Source: Rhodospirillum sp.
GTDB taxonomy: Bacteria > Pseudomonadota > Alphaproteobacteria > Dongiales > Dongiaceae
Length of the DNA: 64,000 nucleotides
Assembly: GCA_013822765.1 (NCBI GenBank)
Contig: PNKY01000001.1
Location: 558,001 to 622,000, forward strand
Direction: 5' to 3'
Shown here: piece after piece, positions 51,917 through 61,162 of the stretch
Position numbering within the stretch: position 1 is the stretch's first letter
Layout: each line of letters begins with the position of its first letter
Notes under the pieces: model-generated
Databases searched by the model: none
Told to the model about the DNA's origin: nothing
The model's input: only the letters and a program-made list of their open reading frames with translations
Position numbers and translations under genes: made by a program

Positions 51917-52276
51917 CTGATCCGTTCCACCGATTGCCACCGGCTGGATGCCATGAAGGCCTACCGCCAGCCCGCTACCTTCGTGTCCAAGGACCGCGAG
52001 ATCCGCATCAACGGCCCGATGGGCCTCGCCAAGGCGGTGATGGAGACCGGCAGCAAGGGCCTCGACATCCAGCACTACAAGGACCTTGGCGAGATGCGGG
52101 CCGAGCAGCTGTGGAAGACCACGCTCGACCCCAACGCCCGCACCCCTGCTGCAGGTCGAGGTCACCCACGTCGACGAGGCGGAAGAGGCGTTTTAGACCC
52201 TGATGGGCGACCTGGTGGACCGCGCCGCGACTTCATCCGGTCGAACGCGCTCAACGTCGCGAATTTGGACGTCTAG
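51917..52276 (+). pseudogene. Decayed copy of the gyrB 3' end
   Basis: This stretch aligns with gyrB 49296-49670. By hand I count 22 mismatches over about 359 aligned bases (about 94% identity), one 15-bp deletion at 51961, one extra base near 52145 and one missing base near 52220. There is an in-frame TAG where gyrB has TCG. Homology stops exactly at the stop codon on the right and near 51917 on the left. It encodes no functional protein. It suggests an insertion at the gyrB 3' end that regenerated the gene and left the old end behind. Confidence 0.92.
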
Positions 52277-52824
52277 TCCTCTTCGGACGGCGGCGTGATC
52301 TCGACCGACAGGTCGCTCTGCTCCGATTGCGCGCTGGTGCTCATCATGCTGCCGGTGCTGGGATTGGTGACCGCAAGACCGGTCGGGCGTATATCGCCGC
52401 CTGTCGGGAATGCGCTGCTGCCGCTGGCGGCGAGTTGGGCTTGCTTCAGCTGCGCCGCCAGGCGTTCGTTCTCCAGCGCCAGCTCGCGCACCTTGTTCTC
52501 GGCCTTCTGGCGCTGCGTCTTGTCCTCGGCGGCTTGCGCCTCGACGTCCTGTATCTTCCGCAGCGCGACCGCCAGCGGCGTGCCGACGGCGCCGCTGTCG
52601 CAGGCGAGGGCGCCGCTCGCCGTGACGACGCAGTCCTTGAAATTGATGAAGCCGGAGCTCAGCGCCAGGTCGCGCACCTTCGCCTTGCCGTAGAGCACGA
52701 TGCCGCTGCTCGCTGGCACCACCATCACGGCGCCGGCCAGCAGCAGGCACAGCATCAGCCCGATCTTCGAGACCGAGCGCGGTTTGTCCTTGCGGTGATG
52801 GAAAAGCGTACGTCGAGTTGTCAT
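52273..52824 (-). CDS. Hypothetical single-pass membrane protein with coiled coil
   Basis: A protein of 183 residues from ATG 52824. One membrane helix near the N-terminus (GLMLCLLLAGAVMVVPASSG) is followed by a small extracytoplasmic part with two cysteines (FKDCVVTASGALACDSG), a coiled coil (QAAEDKTQRQKAENKVRELA, ENERLAAQLKQAQL) and a Ser-rich acidic tail ending PPSEED. Not recognised. Its stop shares bases with the stop of the gyrB remnant, as expected if it was once the native neighbour of gyrB. Confidence 0.65.
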   Translation of the reverse strand: MTTRRTLFHHRKDKPRSVSKIGLMLCLLLAGAVMVVPASSGIVLYGKAKVRDLALSSGFINFKDCVVTASGALACDSGAVGTPLAVALRKIQDVEAQAAEDKTQRQKAENKVRELALENERLAAQLKQAQLAASGSSAFPTGGDIRPTGLAVTNPSTGSMMSTSAQSEQSDLSVEITPPSEED

Positions 52825-52938
52825 GATCAAAGACCGCGCAATTACCCCTTCAGGGAATTGTGTGACGGCTTTTTGCTAAGAACTTCTTAACCTAGATGGA
52901 TCGTCGAAAATTCGAGATGAATGCGCAGAACGCGCGCG

Positions 52939-53370
52939 TCAGGTCGGCGAGACGTCGAGCTCGAAGATCAGCTCGCCTTCCGGCGTGCGGCCCGCTTCGC
53001 GCCAACCCGCCGCGCGATAGAAGCGCGCGGCGCGCGTGTCGGTATCTGTGCTGAGCCGCAGGGTGCGGAAGCCGGCGGCGATCAGCGCGTCGCAGGCGGC
53101 GATGTACAAGGCTCGGCCGATGCCGCGTCCCTCGTGCTCAGGCCGGACGAACAACGCCCAGATCCACCCGGTGTCGCCATTGGCGGCGGAGATGCCCAGC
53201 AGCGTGCCGTTCTCGTCCCAGACCCACATATTTCCGCGCGTGACGTACCGGCGGCAATCTTCCGCCGTCACCTGGCTGGGATCCAGCAATCGATTCTCCC
53301 GCACCGACAGCCGCAGCGTCATCATCTCCGGGATATCGGCCTCGATCGCCTGGCGCACCCGTCCTGTCAT
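52939..53370 (-). CDS. GNAT-family N-acetyltransferase
   Basis: A protein of 143 residues. The acetyl-CoA loop is ALFVRPEHEGRGIGRALYIA (R/Q-x2-G-x-G/A as EGRGIG), followed by the typical end LSTDTDTRAARFYRAAGWRE. It would transfer an acetyl group to an amine; the substrate is not predictable. It is divergent from the glycosyltransferase gene. Confidence 0.9.
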   Translation of the reverse strand: MTGRVRQAIEADIPEMMTLRLSVRENRLLDPSQVTAEDCRRYVTRGNMWVWDENGTLLGISAANGDTGWIWALFVRPEHEGRGIGRALYIAACDALIAAGFRTLRLSTDTDTRAARFYRAAGWREAGRTPEGELIFELDVSPT

Positions 53371-53416
53371 CTTGCGAACCTTATGCTAGTCTTCGGCGCC
53401 TGATCTCGAGGGAATC

Positions 53417-55072
53417 ATGCCGCCGTCCAACGTCGCCATCCACTATGTGCCCGCCGGCTACGAAACCAAAGGGCCGAAGCTCATGGGCCGCATGGCGGCG
53501 GGCGAAGCGTTCCTCGACGCCTATCTGCGCCACGCCGGGGTCGAGCGCTTCTATTGCTACGCCCAGGAGCGCAAGGCGGCCGAGCAGTTCGCTGCCGAGG
53601 CGCAGGGCCGCGGGTCGACGCCGGTCGAATGGATCCCGTGGGCCAATCCCGCCGGCCTCGCCAGGCCCGGCGCGCTCTACATTCCGGACCCCAGCCTGCA
53701 CGATCATGCCTGGCGCCGCCGTGGGCGCGATCAGCGCGCCTACAGCCTAACCGGCATCACCCACACCACGGCGTCGTCCGGCGCGATGGACATGATCGCC
53801 GAATTCGCCCTGGCGCCGGTCCAGGATTGGGACGCGGTGATCTGCACGGCCAAGACCGTGCGCATCATGGTCGAAGCGCTGATGGACGAGCAGGCGGCGT
53901 ATCTGAAGGACCGCCTCGGCGCCCAGCGCGTGCCGCGGCCGCAACTGCCGGTCATCCCGCTGGGCGTCGATTGCGCGCGCTTTGCATCCGATTCCGCGTC
54001 GCGTGCGGCGCAGCGCGCTGAACTGGGCATCGCCGAAGACGATATCGCCTTCCTGTTTGTCGGCCGTCTCAGCTTCCATGCCAAGGCGCACCCGTTCCCG
54101 ATGTACCTGGCGCTGGAGCGCGCCGCGCAACAGACCGGCAAGCGCCTGCACCTGATCCAGGCCGGCTGGTTCGCCAACGACTTCATCGAGACTGCGTTCC
54201 GCAATGGCGCGCGCGACTTCTGCCCCAGCGTCACCGCGCATTTCCTCGATGCGCGCACGCCGGAAGTGCGGTTCCCGATCTGGCAGGCGGCGGACATCTT
54301 CACCTCGCTCTCCGACAACATCCAGGAGACCTTCGGCCTGACGCCGATCGAGGCGATGGCGGCCGGCCTGCCCAGCGTGGTGACGGATTGGGACGGCTAC
54401 AAGGACACGGTCCAGCATGGCGAGCATGGCGTCCGCGTGCCGACGCTCTCGCCGCCGCCGGGGCAGGGCGCCGACCTCGCCGACGCGCACGCCGTGGGCA
54501 TTGACACCTACGATCGCTATTGCGGCTATGCCAGCCAGTTCGTGGCGGTCGACATCAACGCAACCGTGGACGCCTATGTGTCGCTGATCGGCAACGCTGG
54601 CCTGCGCACCAAGTTCGGCGACGCCGCGCGCAAAGCCGCTGAGGCGACTTTTGACTGGCGCCACGTCATCGCGCGCTACCAGGCGCTGTGGGCGGAGCTG
54701 GCGGAGCGCCGCCGCGCCGCGGTGGAATCGGCGCCCGCCCACGGTCCACTCTATTGGCCGGCGCGCGCTGACCCGTTCGCTTTGTTCGTCGATTACCCCA
54801 CCGAAGTGCTGTCGCCGCAGCACCGCCTCGAGCCCGGCGATTTCCCGCGCGAGCTCGCATCTATCGTGGCGCACGATCTGTTCGGCTTCGCCAAGCATCG
54901 CCTGCGCCTCGATCTGTGCGAGCTGATCGAGCGCAAGGTCGCGGAGCAGCCCGGGGCCAATCTCGCAGAGATCGGCGCTTCTCTGAGCGAGCTCGAGCGC
55001 GCGCTCTTGCCGCGGAACGCCACGTTCCTGATCAAGGTCGGATTGCTGCGTGTGCAGCCGCGGGCCCGCTAA
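53417..55072 (+). CDS. GT4-like glycosyltransferase with C-terminal extension
   Basis: A protein of 551 residues from ATG 53417 (GAGGGA 3 bases before it). A GT-B fold is suggested by VIPLGVDCARFA, the nucleotide strand AFLFVGRLSFHAKAHPFPMY and the family-defining ETFGLTPIEAMAAGLPSVVT, DWDGYKD. A C-terminal ~100-residue helical extension is outside the usual family length. There is no signal or membrane segment. It is cytosolic and could build a surface glycan. It converges with bioC, overlapping by 4 bases. Confidence 0.82.
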   Translation: MPPSNVAIHYVPAGYETKGPKLMGRMAAGEAFLDAYLRHAGVERFYCYAQERKAAEQFAAEAQGRGSTPVEWIPWANPAGLARPGALYIPDPSLHDHAWRRRGRDQRAYSLTGITHTTASSGAMDMIAEFALAPVQDWDAVICTAKTVRIMVEALMDEQAAYLKDRLGAQRVPRPQLPVIPLGVDCARFASDSASRAAQRAELGIAEDDIAFLFVGRLSFHAKAHPFPMYLALERAAQQTGKRLHLIQAGWFANDFIETAFRNGARDFCPSVTAHFLDARTPEVRFPIWQAADIFTSLSDNIQETFGLTPIEAMAAGLPSVVTDWDGYKDTVQHGEHGVRVPTLSPPPGQGADLADAHAVGIDTYDRYCGYASQFVAVDINATVDAYVSLIGNAGLRTKFGDAARKAAEATFDWRHVIARYQALWAELAERRRAAVESAPAHGPLYWPARADPFALFVDYPTEVLSPQHRLEPGDFPRELASIVAHDLFGFAKHRLRLDLCELIERKVAEQPGANLAEIGASLSELERALLPRNATFLIKVGLLRVQPRAR

Positions 55073-55836
55073 CCCTTACGCCACAGCACCGTCAGCACGT
55101 GATAGGTGGCGCGCACGTGACCCTGTGCGTCCACCTGGCGCAGGATCCGCCGCAGCGCGCCGGGCGACAGCGGGCGCGCATGATCGGCCGGCAGATCGGC
55201 GCCGATGCTGCGCAGCGATTGCAGGAAATCGAGCGCGTTCGGGTGCTCGTCCCACAGCCGCTGTTCCGCGGCGCGCTCGACCAGGAATCCCGGCGGCCGC
55301 TGCCAATCCAGCTCCGTGAGGGACGGATAGCTCGGGATCGCCGGGCTGAGGCCGAGCAGGGCCGCCGCCGCGCGCCATTCCTGGAACGTGTCGGTGCCGA
55401 GCGTCGTCAAGGCAAGCACGCCGCCTGGCCGCAGCAGGGCGCCGAGCGCGGAGAAAGCCTGGTGCGGACGGGAGAACCACTGCGCGGCGAGGTTGCCGCA
55501 CACCAGGTCGAATTTGCCCGGTGCGAAGGCCGGCAACTCGGCATCCATGCTCGCGCTGGTAAGCCGCGCGCCGGCATCCATGCGCTTGCGGCACAACGCA
55601 GCCATCGGCGGCGCCAGGTCGGTGGAGATCAGCCGAGCCTCCGGGAAATGGCCGAGCAGCGCGCGCGTCAGGTTGCCGGTGCCGCAGCCGAACTCCAGGA
55701 TCAGGGACGGCTGCGCGACCTCGGCGATGGCGCCGGCCGTCTCCACCGCGATGCGCGCCTGGATGCGGGCGGCGCGGTCATAGGTCGGCGCTGCCGCCCC
55801 GAAATGCCGCGCGATCTGCTGCTTGCGGTCGCTCAT
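55069..55836 (-). CDS. bioC: Malonyl-ACP O-methyltransferase BioC
   Basis: A protein of 255 residues. The SAM motif is LILEFGCGTGNLTRALL, with the typical BioC front KQQIARHFGAAAPTYDRAAR and the phrase LVCGNLAAQWFSRPHQAFSA. It methylates malonyl-ACP to start the disguised fatty-acid route to pimeloyl-ACP. Its start overlaps the hydrolase stop (ATGA). It is the last gene of the biotin operon. Confidence 0.9.
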   Translation of the reverse strand: MSDRKQQIARHFGAAAPTYDRAARIQARIAVETAGAIAEVAQPSLILEFGCGTGNLTRALLGHFPEARLISTDLAPPMAALCRKRMDAGARLTSASMDAELPAFAPGKFDLVCGNLAAQWFSRPHQAFSALGALLRPGGVLALTTLGTDTFQEWRAAAALLGLSPAIPSYPSLTELDWQRPPGFLVERAAEQRLWDEHPNALDFLQSLRSIGADLPADHARPLSPGALRRILRQVDAQGHVRATYHVLTVLWRKG

Positions 55837-56438
55837 GGCCGGATCAGCCGCGCGATCTCAGCCGCGTGCGTGTGCGGCAAGGCATGGCCGCCGGGCAGCC
55901 ATGTCATCTCGGAACCTTTGAACGCCATCTCGGTCATTACAGGTGGAACGATGGCATCCTCCCTGCCGGCGATCAAGCGCGTGGGACTTGCGCGCGCCGC
56001 CAGATTTCCGCGCTCGTCCCAGGCGGCGAGATGATCGAGCCCCTCGGCCAGCGCGGCGGCGTTCGGCACGCCGCTCGGCCCGGCCGCTCCGGCACGTGTC
56101 CAGAAGTCCTCCAGAACGCCGCGGGTATCGGTCACGACACGCCGCCTCATGCGCTCCAGCACGCGCGCTGCGACCGCCGGGCGGTAATCCTCGGCCTCGA
56201 GGAAGCGCGGAAAGGCGCTGATGCCGACCAGCGGCACGTGGCGCAGCGCGCTCTGGCGCACCAGCCACAGGAATCCCAGCGAATGGCCGACCAGCAGCGT
56301 GAGCTTGCGCGGGAGAGCGGTCATCGCCGCACCGAAATACCCGAGATCGAGCGCTGCGCTTGGGACATCGCCGAGCGCGTCGCGCAGCGGATCCCAGAAG
56401 TGTGCATCGTAGCCCCAGCCATGAACGAACAGGATCAA
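55833..56438 (-). CDS. Alpha/beta hydrolase, BioH-like pimeloyl-ACP methyl esterase
   Basis: I chose the TTG at 56438, which overlaps the bioF stop and has GGAG 8 bases before it; the ATG at 56471 would overlap bioF by 37 bases. The protein has 201 residues. LILFVHGWGYDAHFW gives the oxyanion hole, the nucleophile elbow is VGHSLGFLW, D is in IAGREDAIVP and H in LPGGHALPHTH. Its place between bioF and bioC makes the BioH role likely: removal of the methyl ester from pimeloyl-ACP. Classical BioH is longer, so a BioG-type or other esterase is possible. Confidence 0.75.
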   Translation of the reverse strand: MILFVHGWGYDAHFWDPLRDALGDVPSAALDLGYFGAAMTALPRKLTLLVGHSLGFLWLVRQSALRHVPLVGISAFPRFLEAEDYRPAVAARVLERMRRRVVTDTRGVLEDFWTRAGAAGPSGVPNAAALAEGLDHLAAWDERGNLAARASPTRLIAGREDAIVPPVMTEMAFKGSEMTWLPGGHALPHTHAAEIARLIRP

Positions 56439-57610
56439 GCCGGCGTCTCCAATCCGGCCAGCGCATCGCACAGGCGCGCGACGTCCTCGTCGCGATGCGC
56501 GGCGCTGAAGGACAGCCGCAGGCGCGCTTCGCCCTCCGGCACCGTCGGCGGCCGGATCGCGACGCCGAGCAGTCCTTGTTCTTCGAGCCGGGCTTGAGCC
56601 GCTAATGTCGCCATGTTGCCTCCGATCAGCAGCGGCACGATCTGGGTATCGGATGCGCCGGTCGACAGGTCGCGTCGTTTCGCCGCCTCGCGGAAGCGCT
56701 CGGCATGCGCATGAACCCGCGCGCGCTCGGCCTCCATGGTCGGCGCCAGGTCGAGCGCCGCGTCGAGCGCGCCGAACACCGCTGGCGGCAACGCGGTCGA
56801 ATAGATGAACCCGGCGCAGCGATTGACCAGGAAGTCGATCAGCGCGCGCGAGCCTGCCACATAAGCGCCGAACCCACCCAACGCCTTGCCCACCGTGCCC
56901 ATCACGACGTCGACGCGGCCGGGGTGCGCGGCCGTCAGTCCGCGGCCTTGCGGCCCCGACACGCCGGTCGCATGCGCCTCGTCGACATAGAGATGTGCGC
57001 CGAACTCCTCCGCCAGTGCAATCAGAGCGCCGAGCGGTGCGCGGTCGCCATCCATGCTGAAGACGGACTCCGTGACGATCAGGCGCCGGCCCGGCTTGCC
57101 CTGATCGCGCTCCAGCAACGAACGCAGATGATCGAGATCGTTGTGGCGGAACCGCTGCTGCCGCAACCCCGCCGCAGCAATGCCATGATGCAGGCTGGCG
57201 TGGTTGAGGCGGTCGGCATAGATCAGGGTCTCGCCCAGCAGCTCCGCCATCGCTGGCAGGATGGTGGCATTGGCCTGGAACCCGGCGTTGAACACCAGCG
57301 CCGCCTTGGCGCCCTTGAAGGCCGCGAGCTTCCCCTCGACCGCGACATAGGCATCCAGCGTTCCGGTGACGAGACGCGACGCGCTGGCGCCGGCGCCATA
57401 GCGCTCCGTCCAGTCGCGCGCCCGCGCGATCAGCTGCGGATGGCGGCTGAGGCCGAGATAGTCATTGCCGGAAAAATCCACCAGCCGCGTGCCGTCCGGG
57501 CGAACGAGATCTGTGCCCTCGCGCCGGTACGGTCGCAACCGCCGCAGCCGCCCGCCTTCCGCCAATTCGGCGAGGCGCGCTTCCGCCAGCTCATCCAATC
57601 GGCGTCCCAT
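56435..57610 (-). CDS. bioF: 8-amino-7-oxononanoate synthase
   Basis: A protein of 391 residues from ATG 57610. Fold I PLP enzyme: LVDFSGNDYLGLSRHP, GSGASRL-like segment GAGASASRLVTGTLDAYVAV, VDEAHATGVSGPQGRG and the PLP lysine in GTVGKALGGFGAYVAG. It condenses pimeloyl-ACP with alanine. Its start is 8 bases after the bioA stop. Confidence 0.93.
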   Translation of the reverse strand: MGRRLDELAEARLAELAEGGRLRRLRPYRREGTDLVRPDGTRLVDFSGNDYLGLSRHPQLIARARDWTERYGAGASASRLVTGTLDAYVAVEGKLAAFKGAKAALVFNAGFQANATILPAMAELLGETLIYADRLNHASLHHGIAAAGLRQQRFRHNDLDHLRSLLERDQGKPGRRLIVTESVFSMDGDRAPLGALIALAEEFGAHLYVDEAHATGVSGPQGRGLTAAHPGRVDVVMGTVGKALGGFGAYVAGSRALIDFLVNRCAGFIYSTALPPAVFGALDAALDLAPTMEAERARVHAHAERFREAAKRRDLSTGASDTQIVPLLIGGNMATLAAQARLEEQGLLGVAIRPPTVPEGEARLRLSFSAAHRDEDVARLCDALAGLETPA

Positions 57611-57618
57611 GATGCGGT

Positions 57619-58917
57619 TCAGGCGGCCGCGCGCTGCTGCGACCAGGCGGAGACGTGGCGCACGATCGCCTGGGTCAGGCGCGACAGCTCCTCGGTCGAG
57701 ATCACGAACGGTGGCGCGACATAGATGATGTCGCCGAACGGGCGGATCCACACGCCGTCCGCAAGGAAGCGCGGCCGGAACCACGGTCCTTCGCCGGCCT
57801 TCGACAGCTGCACCACGCCGAGCGCGCCGCGCACCCGCACATCGACCACGCCGGTCAGGTGCCGGCAGGCTTCCAGCTCCATGCGCAACTGCGCCTCGAT
57901 CGCCGCCACCTGCTGGAGGCGTGGCTCGCGCTCGAACAGGTCGAGCGACGCGTTGGCCGCCGCGCAAGCGAGGGCGTTGCCCATGTAGGTCGGTCCGTGC
58001 ATCAGCGCCTTGCTCGGGTCGTCCGACAGGAACGCCTCGAACACGCGCCGGGTCGCGACGGTCGCGGCGAGCGGCAGCGTGCCGCCGGTCAGCGCCTTGG
58101 AGACTGTGATGATGTCCGGCACGATCTCCGCTTCCGTGCAGGCGAACATCGGCCCGATGCGTCCGAAGCCGGTCATGATTTCATCCAGGATCAGCAGGGA
58201 GTCCGCTTCGTCGCACGCCTGGCGGAGGAAGCGCAGCACCTCGGGCTCGTAGAACTTCATCCCGCCGGCGCCCTGCACCAGCGGCTCGATGATCACTGCT
58301 GCCACCTCATCGCGATGCGCGCGCAGCAGGCGCACGAACTCAGCCTGCCGCTCCTTGGTACGCGGCACGTCGGCGATGATCTGCTGCGGCAGGTAGCCTT
58401 TGAACAAACCATGCATGCCTTCGTCGGGATCGCACACCGACATGGCGGCCAGCGTGTCGCCGTGATAGCCGAAGCGGAACGAGACGAAGCGGTGCCGGCC
58501 CTTCTGCCCGCGGTTGATCCAGTATTGCACCGCCATCTTCATGGCGATCTCGACCGAGACCGAGCCCGATTCCGAAAAGAACACGTGATCGAGGTCGCCC
58601 GGCAGCAGATCGGCCAGCCGCTTGGCGAGCCGCAGCGTCGGCTCGGTGGCGAGACCGCCCAGCATCACGTGCGGCACCGCCTGCAGCTGCGCAGCGACGG
58701 TGACGCGGATGTGCGGATGATTGTAGCCGTGGCACACCGTCCACCAGGACGATACGCCGTCGATCAGTTCCTGCCCGTCTGCGAGCTTCAACCGCGCGCC
58801 CTCCGCCCCGACCACCGCGATCGGCGCCGGCGCCAGCTTCATCTGCGCGTAGGGAAGCCAGAGATGCGGGAAGCCGCTCGTCAGCCAGTCGGGTGAGCCG
58901 TGGCCCGCCTCAGCCAT
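57619..58917 (-). CDS. bioA: Adenosylmethionine-8-amino-7-oxononanoate transaminase
   Basis: A protein of 432 residues. [20 protein letters not shown] at the start, [40 protein letters not shown] and the PLP lysine in [20 protein letters not shown] are typical of BioA. It uses SAM as amino donor to make 7,8-diaminononanoate. It overlaps the end of bioB by 8 bases. Confidence 0.95.
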   Translation of the reverse strand: MAEAGHGSPDWLTSGFPHLWLPYAQMKLAPAPIAVVGAEGARLKLADGQELIDGVSSWWTVCHGYNHPHIRVTVAAQLQAVPHVMLGGLATEPTLRLAKRLADLLPGDLDHVFFSESGSVSVEIAMKMAVQYWINRGQKGRHRFVSFRFGYHGDTLAAMSVCDPDEGMHGLFKGYLPQQIIADVPRTKERQAEFVRLLRAHRDEVAAVIIEPLVQGAGGMKFYEPEVLRFLRQACDEADSLLILDEIMTGFGRIGPMFACTEAEIVPDIITVSKALTGGTLPLAATVATRRVFEAFLSDDPSKALMHGPTYMGNALACAAANASLDLFEREPRLQQVAAIEAQLRMELEACRHLTGVVDVRVRGALGVVQLSKAGEGPWFRPRFLADGVWIRPFGDIIYVAPPFVISTEELSRLTQAIVRHVSAWSQQRAAA

Positions 58918-59908
58918 GCGCGTGCGTTGGCGTGGACTCCAGCGGCATCGGCTCGATGCCGAGGCGCTGGAACAACTGGCTGTCGTGGTCGCGGCCCGGG
59001 TTGGGCGTGGTCAGCAGCTTCGGGCCGGCGAAGATCGAGTTGGCGCCAGCCAGGAAGCACAGCGCCTGCAACTCGTCGCTCATCTCCTCGCGCCCGGCCG
59101 ACAGCCGCACCATGCTCCTCGGCATCATGATGCGCGCGACCGCGATGGTGCGCACGAAGTCGAGCGGGTCGAGCTTCTGCGTGCCGTCGAGCGGTGTGCC
59201 ATGCACCTGCACCAGCATGTTGATCGGCACCGATTCCGGATGCGCGGGCAGGTTGGCAAGCGTCATCAGCATGCCGGCACGGTCGCTGGCGCCTTCGCCC
59301 ATGCCGACGATGCCGCCGCAGCACACCTTCATGCCGGCCTCGCGCACGTGCTCCAGCGTGTCGAGCCGCTCCTGCAGCGTGCGGGTGGTGATGATCTGCG
59401 TGTAGTAGTCCGGCGAGGTGTCAATGTTGTGGTTGTAGTAGTCGAGCCCCGCGTCGCTGAGCCGCTGCGCCTGCGCGGCGGTCAGCATGCCCAGCGTCAT
59501 GCAGGTTTCCATGCCGAGCGCCTTCACGCCCTGCACCATGTCGCAGATCGCATCGAGGTCGCGGTCCTTGGGCTCGCGCCAGGCGGCGCCCATGCAGTAG
59601 CGCGAGGCGCCGGACTCCTTGGCGCGCTTGGCTTCCGCCAGCACGGTCTGCACCGCCATCAGCTTCTGCGCCTCGACCCCGGTGTCGTAGCGCGCGGCCT
59701 GCGGGCAATAGGCGCAATCTTCCGGGCAGCCCCCGGTCTTTATCGACAGCAGGGTCGACAGTTGCACCTGGTTAGCGGGGAAGTGAGCGCGGTGAACGGT
59801 CTGCGCCCGGAACACCAGATCGTTGAACGGCAGGGCGAACAGAGCCTCGACTTCGGCCACCGACCAGTCGTGACGGATTTCCGGCGGAAGTGCGGACGCG
59901 TCGGCCAT
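58910..59908 (-). CDS. bioB: Biotin synthase
   Basis: A protein of 332 residues. The radical-SAM triad is CPEDCAYC in [20 protein letters not shown]. Other features are [33 protein letters not shown] and [20 protein letters not shown]. It inserts sulfur into dethiobiotin. It is the first bio gene of the minus-strand operon, with GGGAG 6 bases before the ATG. Confidence 0.97.
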   Translation of the reverse strand: MADASALPPEIRHDWSVAEVEALFALPFNDLVFRAQTVHRAHFPANQVQLSTLLSIKTGGCPEDCAYCPQAARYDTGVEAQKLMAVQTVLAEAKRAKESGASRYCMGAAWREPKDRDLDAICDMVQGVKALGMETCMTLGMLTAAQAQRLSDAGLDYYNHNIDTSPDYYTQIITTRTLQERLDTLEHVREAGMKVCCGGIVGMGEGASDRAGMLMTLANLPAHPESVPINMLVQVHGTPLDGTQKLDPLDFVRTIAVARIMMPRSMVRLSAGREEMSDELQALCFLAGANSIFAGPKLLTTPNPGRDHDSQLFQRLGIEPMPLESTPTHAHG

Positions 59909-59938
59909 TTCATGCTCCCTGCTGGCGTAGTTGGCCGG

Positions 59939-59967
59939 ACGCTATCGGCGGGGTCCAACCCTGTCAA
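59939..59967 (-). promoter_or_regulatory. Candidate bioB promoter
   Basis: On the minus strand a perfect TTGACA (59967-59962) is followed after 17 bases by TAGCGT (59944-59939). Transcription would start about 25 bases upstream of the bioB ATG. No BirA- or BioR-type palindrome was recognised. Confidence 0.5.
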
Positions 59968-59984
59968 GCAAGCCGAAAATCGGC

Positions 59985-60410
59985 CTATTTCAAGGGCACC
60001 GGCCCCGGTTGGCCCGCACAATTGGGCAGCTCAGGATCGATGTGTCCCCAGCTCGGCGCCGATGCCGTCCAGATGTAGCTGGCCGGCCCACCGATCTCGC
60101 GATCCTCCAGCGCGCCGACCCGCACCACCATCACCTCATGCCGCGACGACGAGTGGCTGAACAGCGGCGTGCCGCATTTCGGGCAGAAGCGCCGGCGCAT
60201 GGTGTTGCCGCTATTCGCGGTGCTGACATACTCGGCGACCTCGCCGCTGAGCGAGAGACTCGCCGTCTTGAAGATCGCGTTGATCGAGGCGTTGCCGGTG
60301 GCGAGGTACTGGCAATCGCGGCACCAGCAGGCGCGCACCGCGACCGGCGCCTCGCTGAACTGGAAACGGACGGCACCGCAGAAGCAGCGGCCTTTGATCG
60401 GCTCTGTCAT
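59985..60410 (-). CDS. GFA-family zinc protein
   Basis: A protein of 141 residues with the GFA zinc ligands: KGRCFCGAVRF, VRACWCRDCQ and RRRFCPKCGTPLF. The family is named after glutathione-dependent formaldehyde-activating enzyme, but that activity is doubtful for most members. It lies 76 bases upstream of bioB on the same strand and is divergent from bioD. Confidence 0.88.
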   Translation of the reverse strand: MTEPIKGRCFCGAVRFQFSEAPVAVRACWCRDCQYLATGNASINAIFKTASLSLSGEVAEYVSTANSGNTMRRRFCPKCGTPLFSHSSSRHEVMVVRVGALEDREIGGPASYIWTASAPSWGHIDPELPNCAGQPGPVPLK

Positions 60411-60487
60411 CGCGATCCCTTTGTCGTCAACCTGCGGTGATGCACTATCGAACTTGACAGTAAGGCGAAGCTCTGGGATTTCAAGGC

Positions 60488-61162
60488 ATGACCGCCTTCT
60501 TCGTCACCAGTACCGGAACGGACATCGGCAAGACCTACGTCGGCTGTGGTTTGCTCAGCCATTGGCGGGCCAAGGGGCGCAAGGTCGATGCCTACAAGCC
60601 GTTGTTGAGCGGGTTCGACCCGGCGCAGCTCGTGGAGAGCGATGCGGGACGATTGCTGACGGCGCTCGGGCGGCCGGTCGATGCCGAGACGCTCGACCAA
60701 GTCTCGCCCTGGCGCTATGCGGCGGCGATCTCGGCCGATGCCGCCGCGGCCAAGGAGGGCAAGCAGGTCGAGTATCACGCCGTGCTGGCCGCCAGCCGAG
60801 CCTTCCTGCAAGGCGCGCATGATGTGGCGCTGATCGAGGGGGCGGGCGGGATCATGGCGCCGCTCAGCGACGATCGCACGATGCTGGATTTCGCGGCCGA
60901 TATCCAGATCCCGGCGATCCTGGTGGTGGGTTCCTATCTCGGAACGCTGAGCCACTCGCTGACCGCGCTGAGCATCATGGAGGCGAGAAAAGTGCCGGTC
61001 GCGCTCATCATCATGAACGAGACGGCTGGCAGCACCGTCCCGCTGGCCGACAATGCGCTGGCGCTCGCACGACGCTGGCCAGCAACGCCAGTGCGAGCGC
61101 TGCAGCGCAACGCCTCCCCTCAGGCGATCGCGGCGATCGCGCAGTTCCTGTACTCGGGCTGA
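60488..61162 (+). CDS. bioD: Dethiobiotin synthetase
   Basis: A protein of 224 residues. P-loop VTSTGTDIGKTYVGCGLL, KPLLSGFD, and the Walker-B-like IEGAGGIMAPLS. It closes the ureido ring of dethiobiotin using CO2 and ATP. It is divergent from the bioBAF operon, separated by the GFA gene, and converges with the Rieske oxygenase gene, overlapping it by 43 bases. Confidence 0.93.
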   Translation: MTAFFVTSTGTDIGKTYVGCGLLSHWRAKGRKVDAYKPLLSGFDPAQLVESDAGRLLTALGRPVDAETLDQVSPWRYAAAISADAAAAKEGKQVEYHAVLAASRAFLQGAHDVALIEGAGGIMAPLSDDRTMLDFAADIQIPAILVVGSYLGTLSHSLTALSIMEARKVPVALIIMNETAGSTVPLADNALALARRWPATPVRALQRNASPQAIAAIAQFLYSG

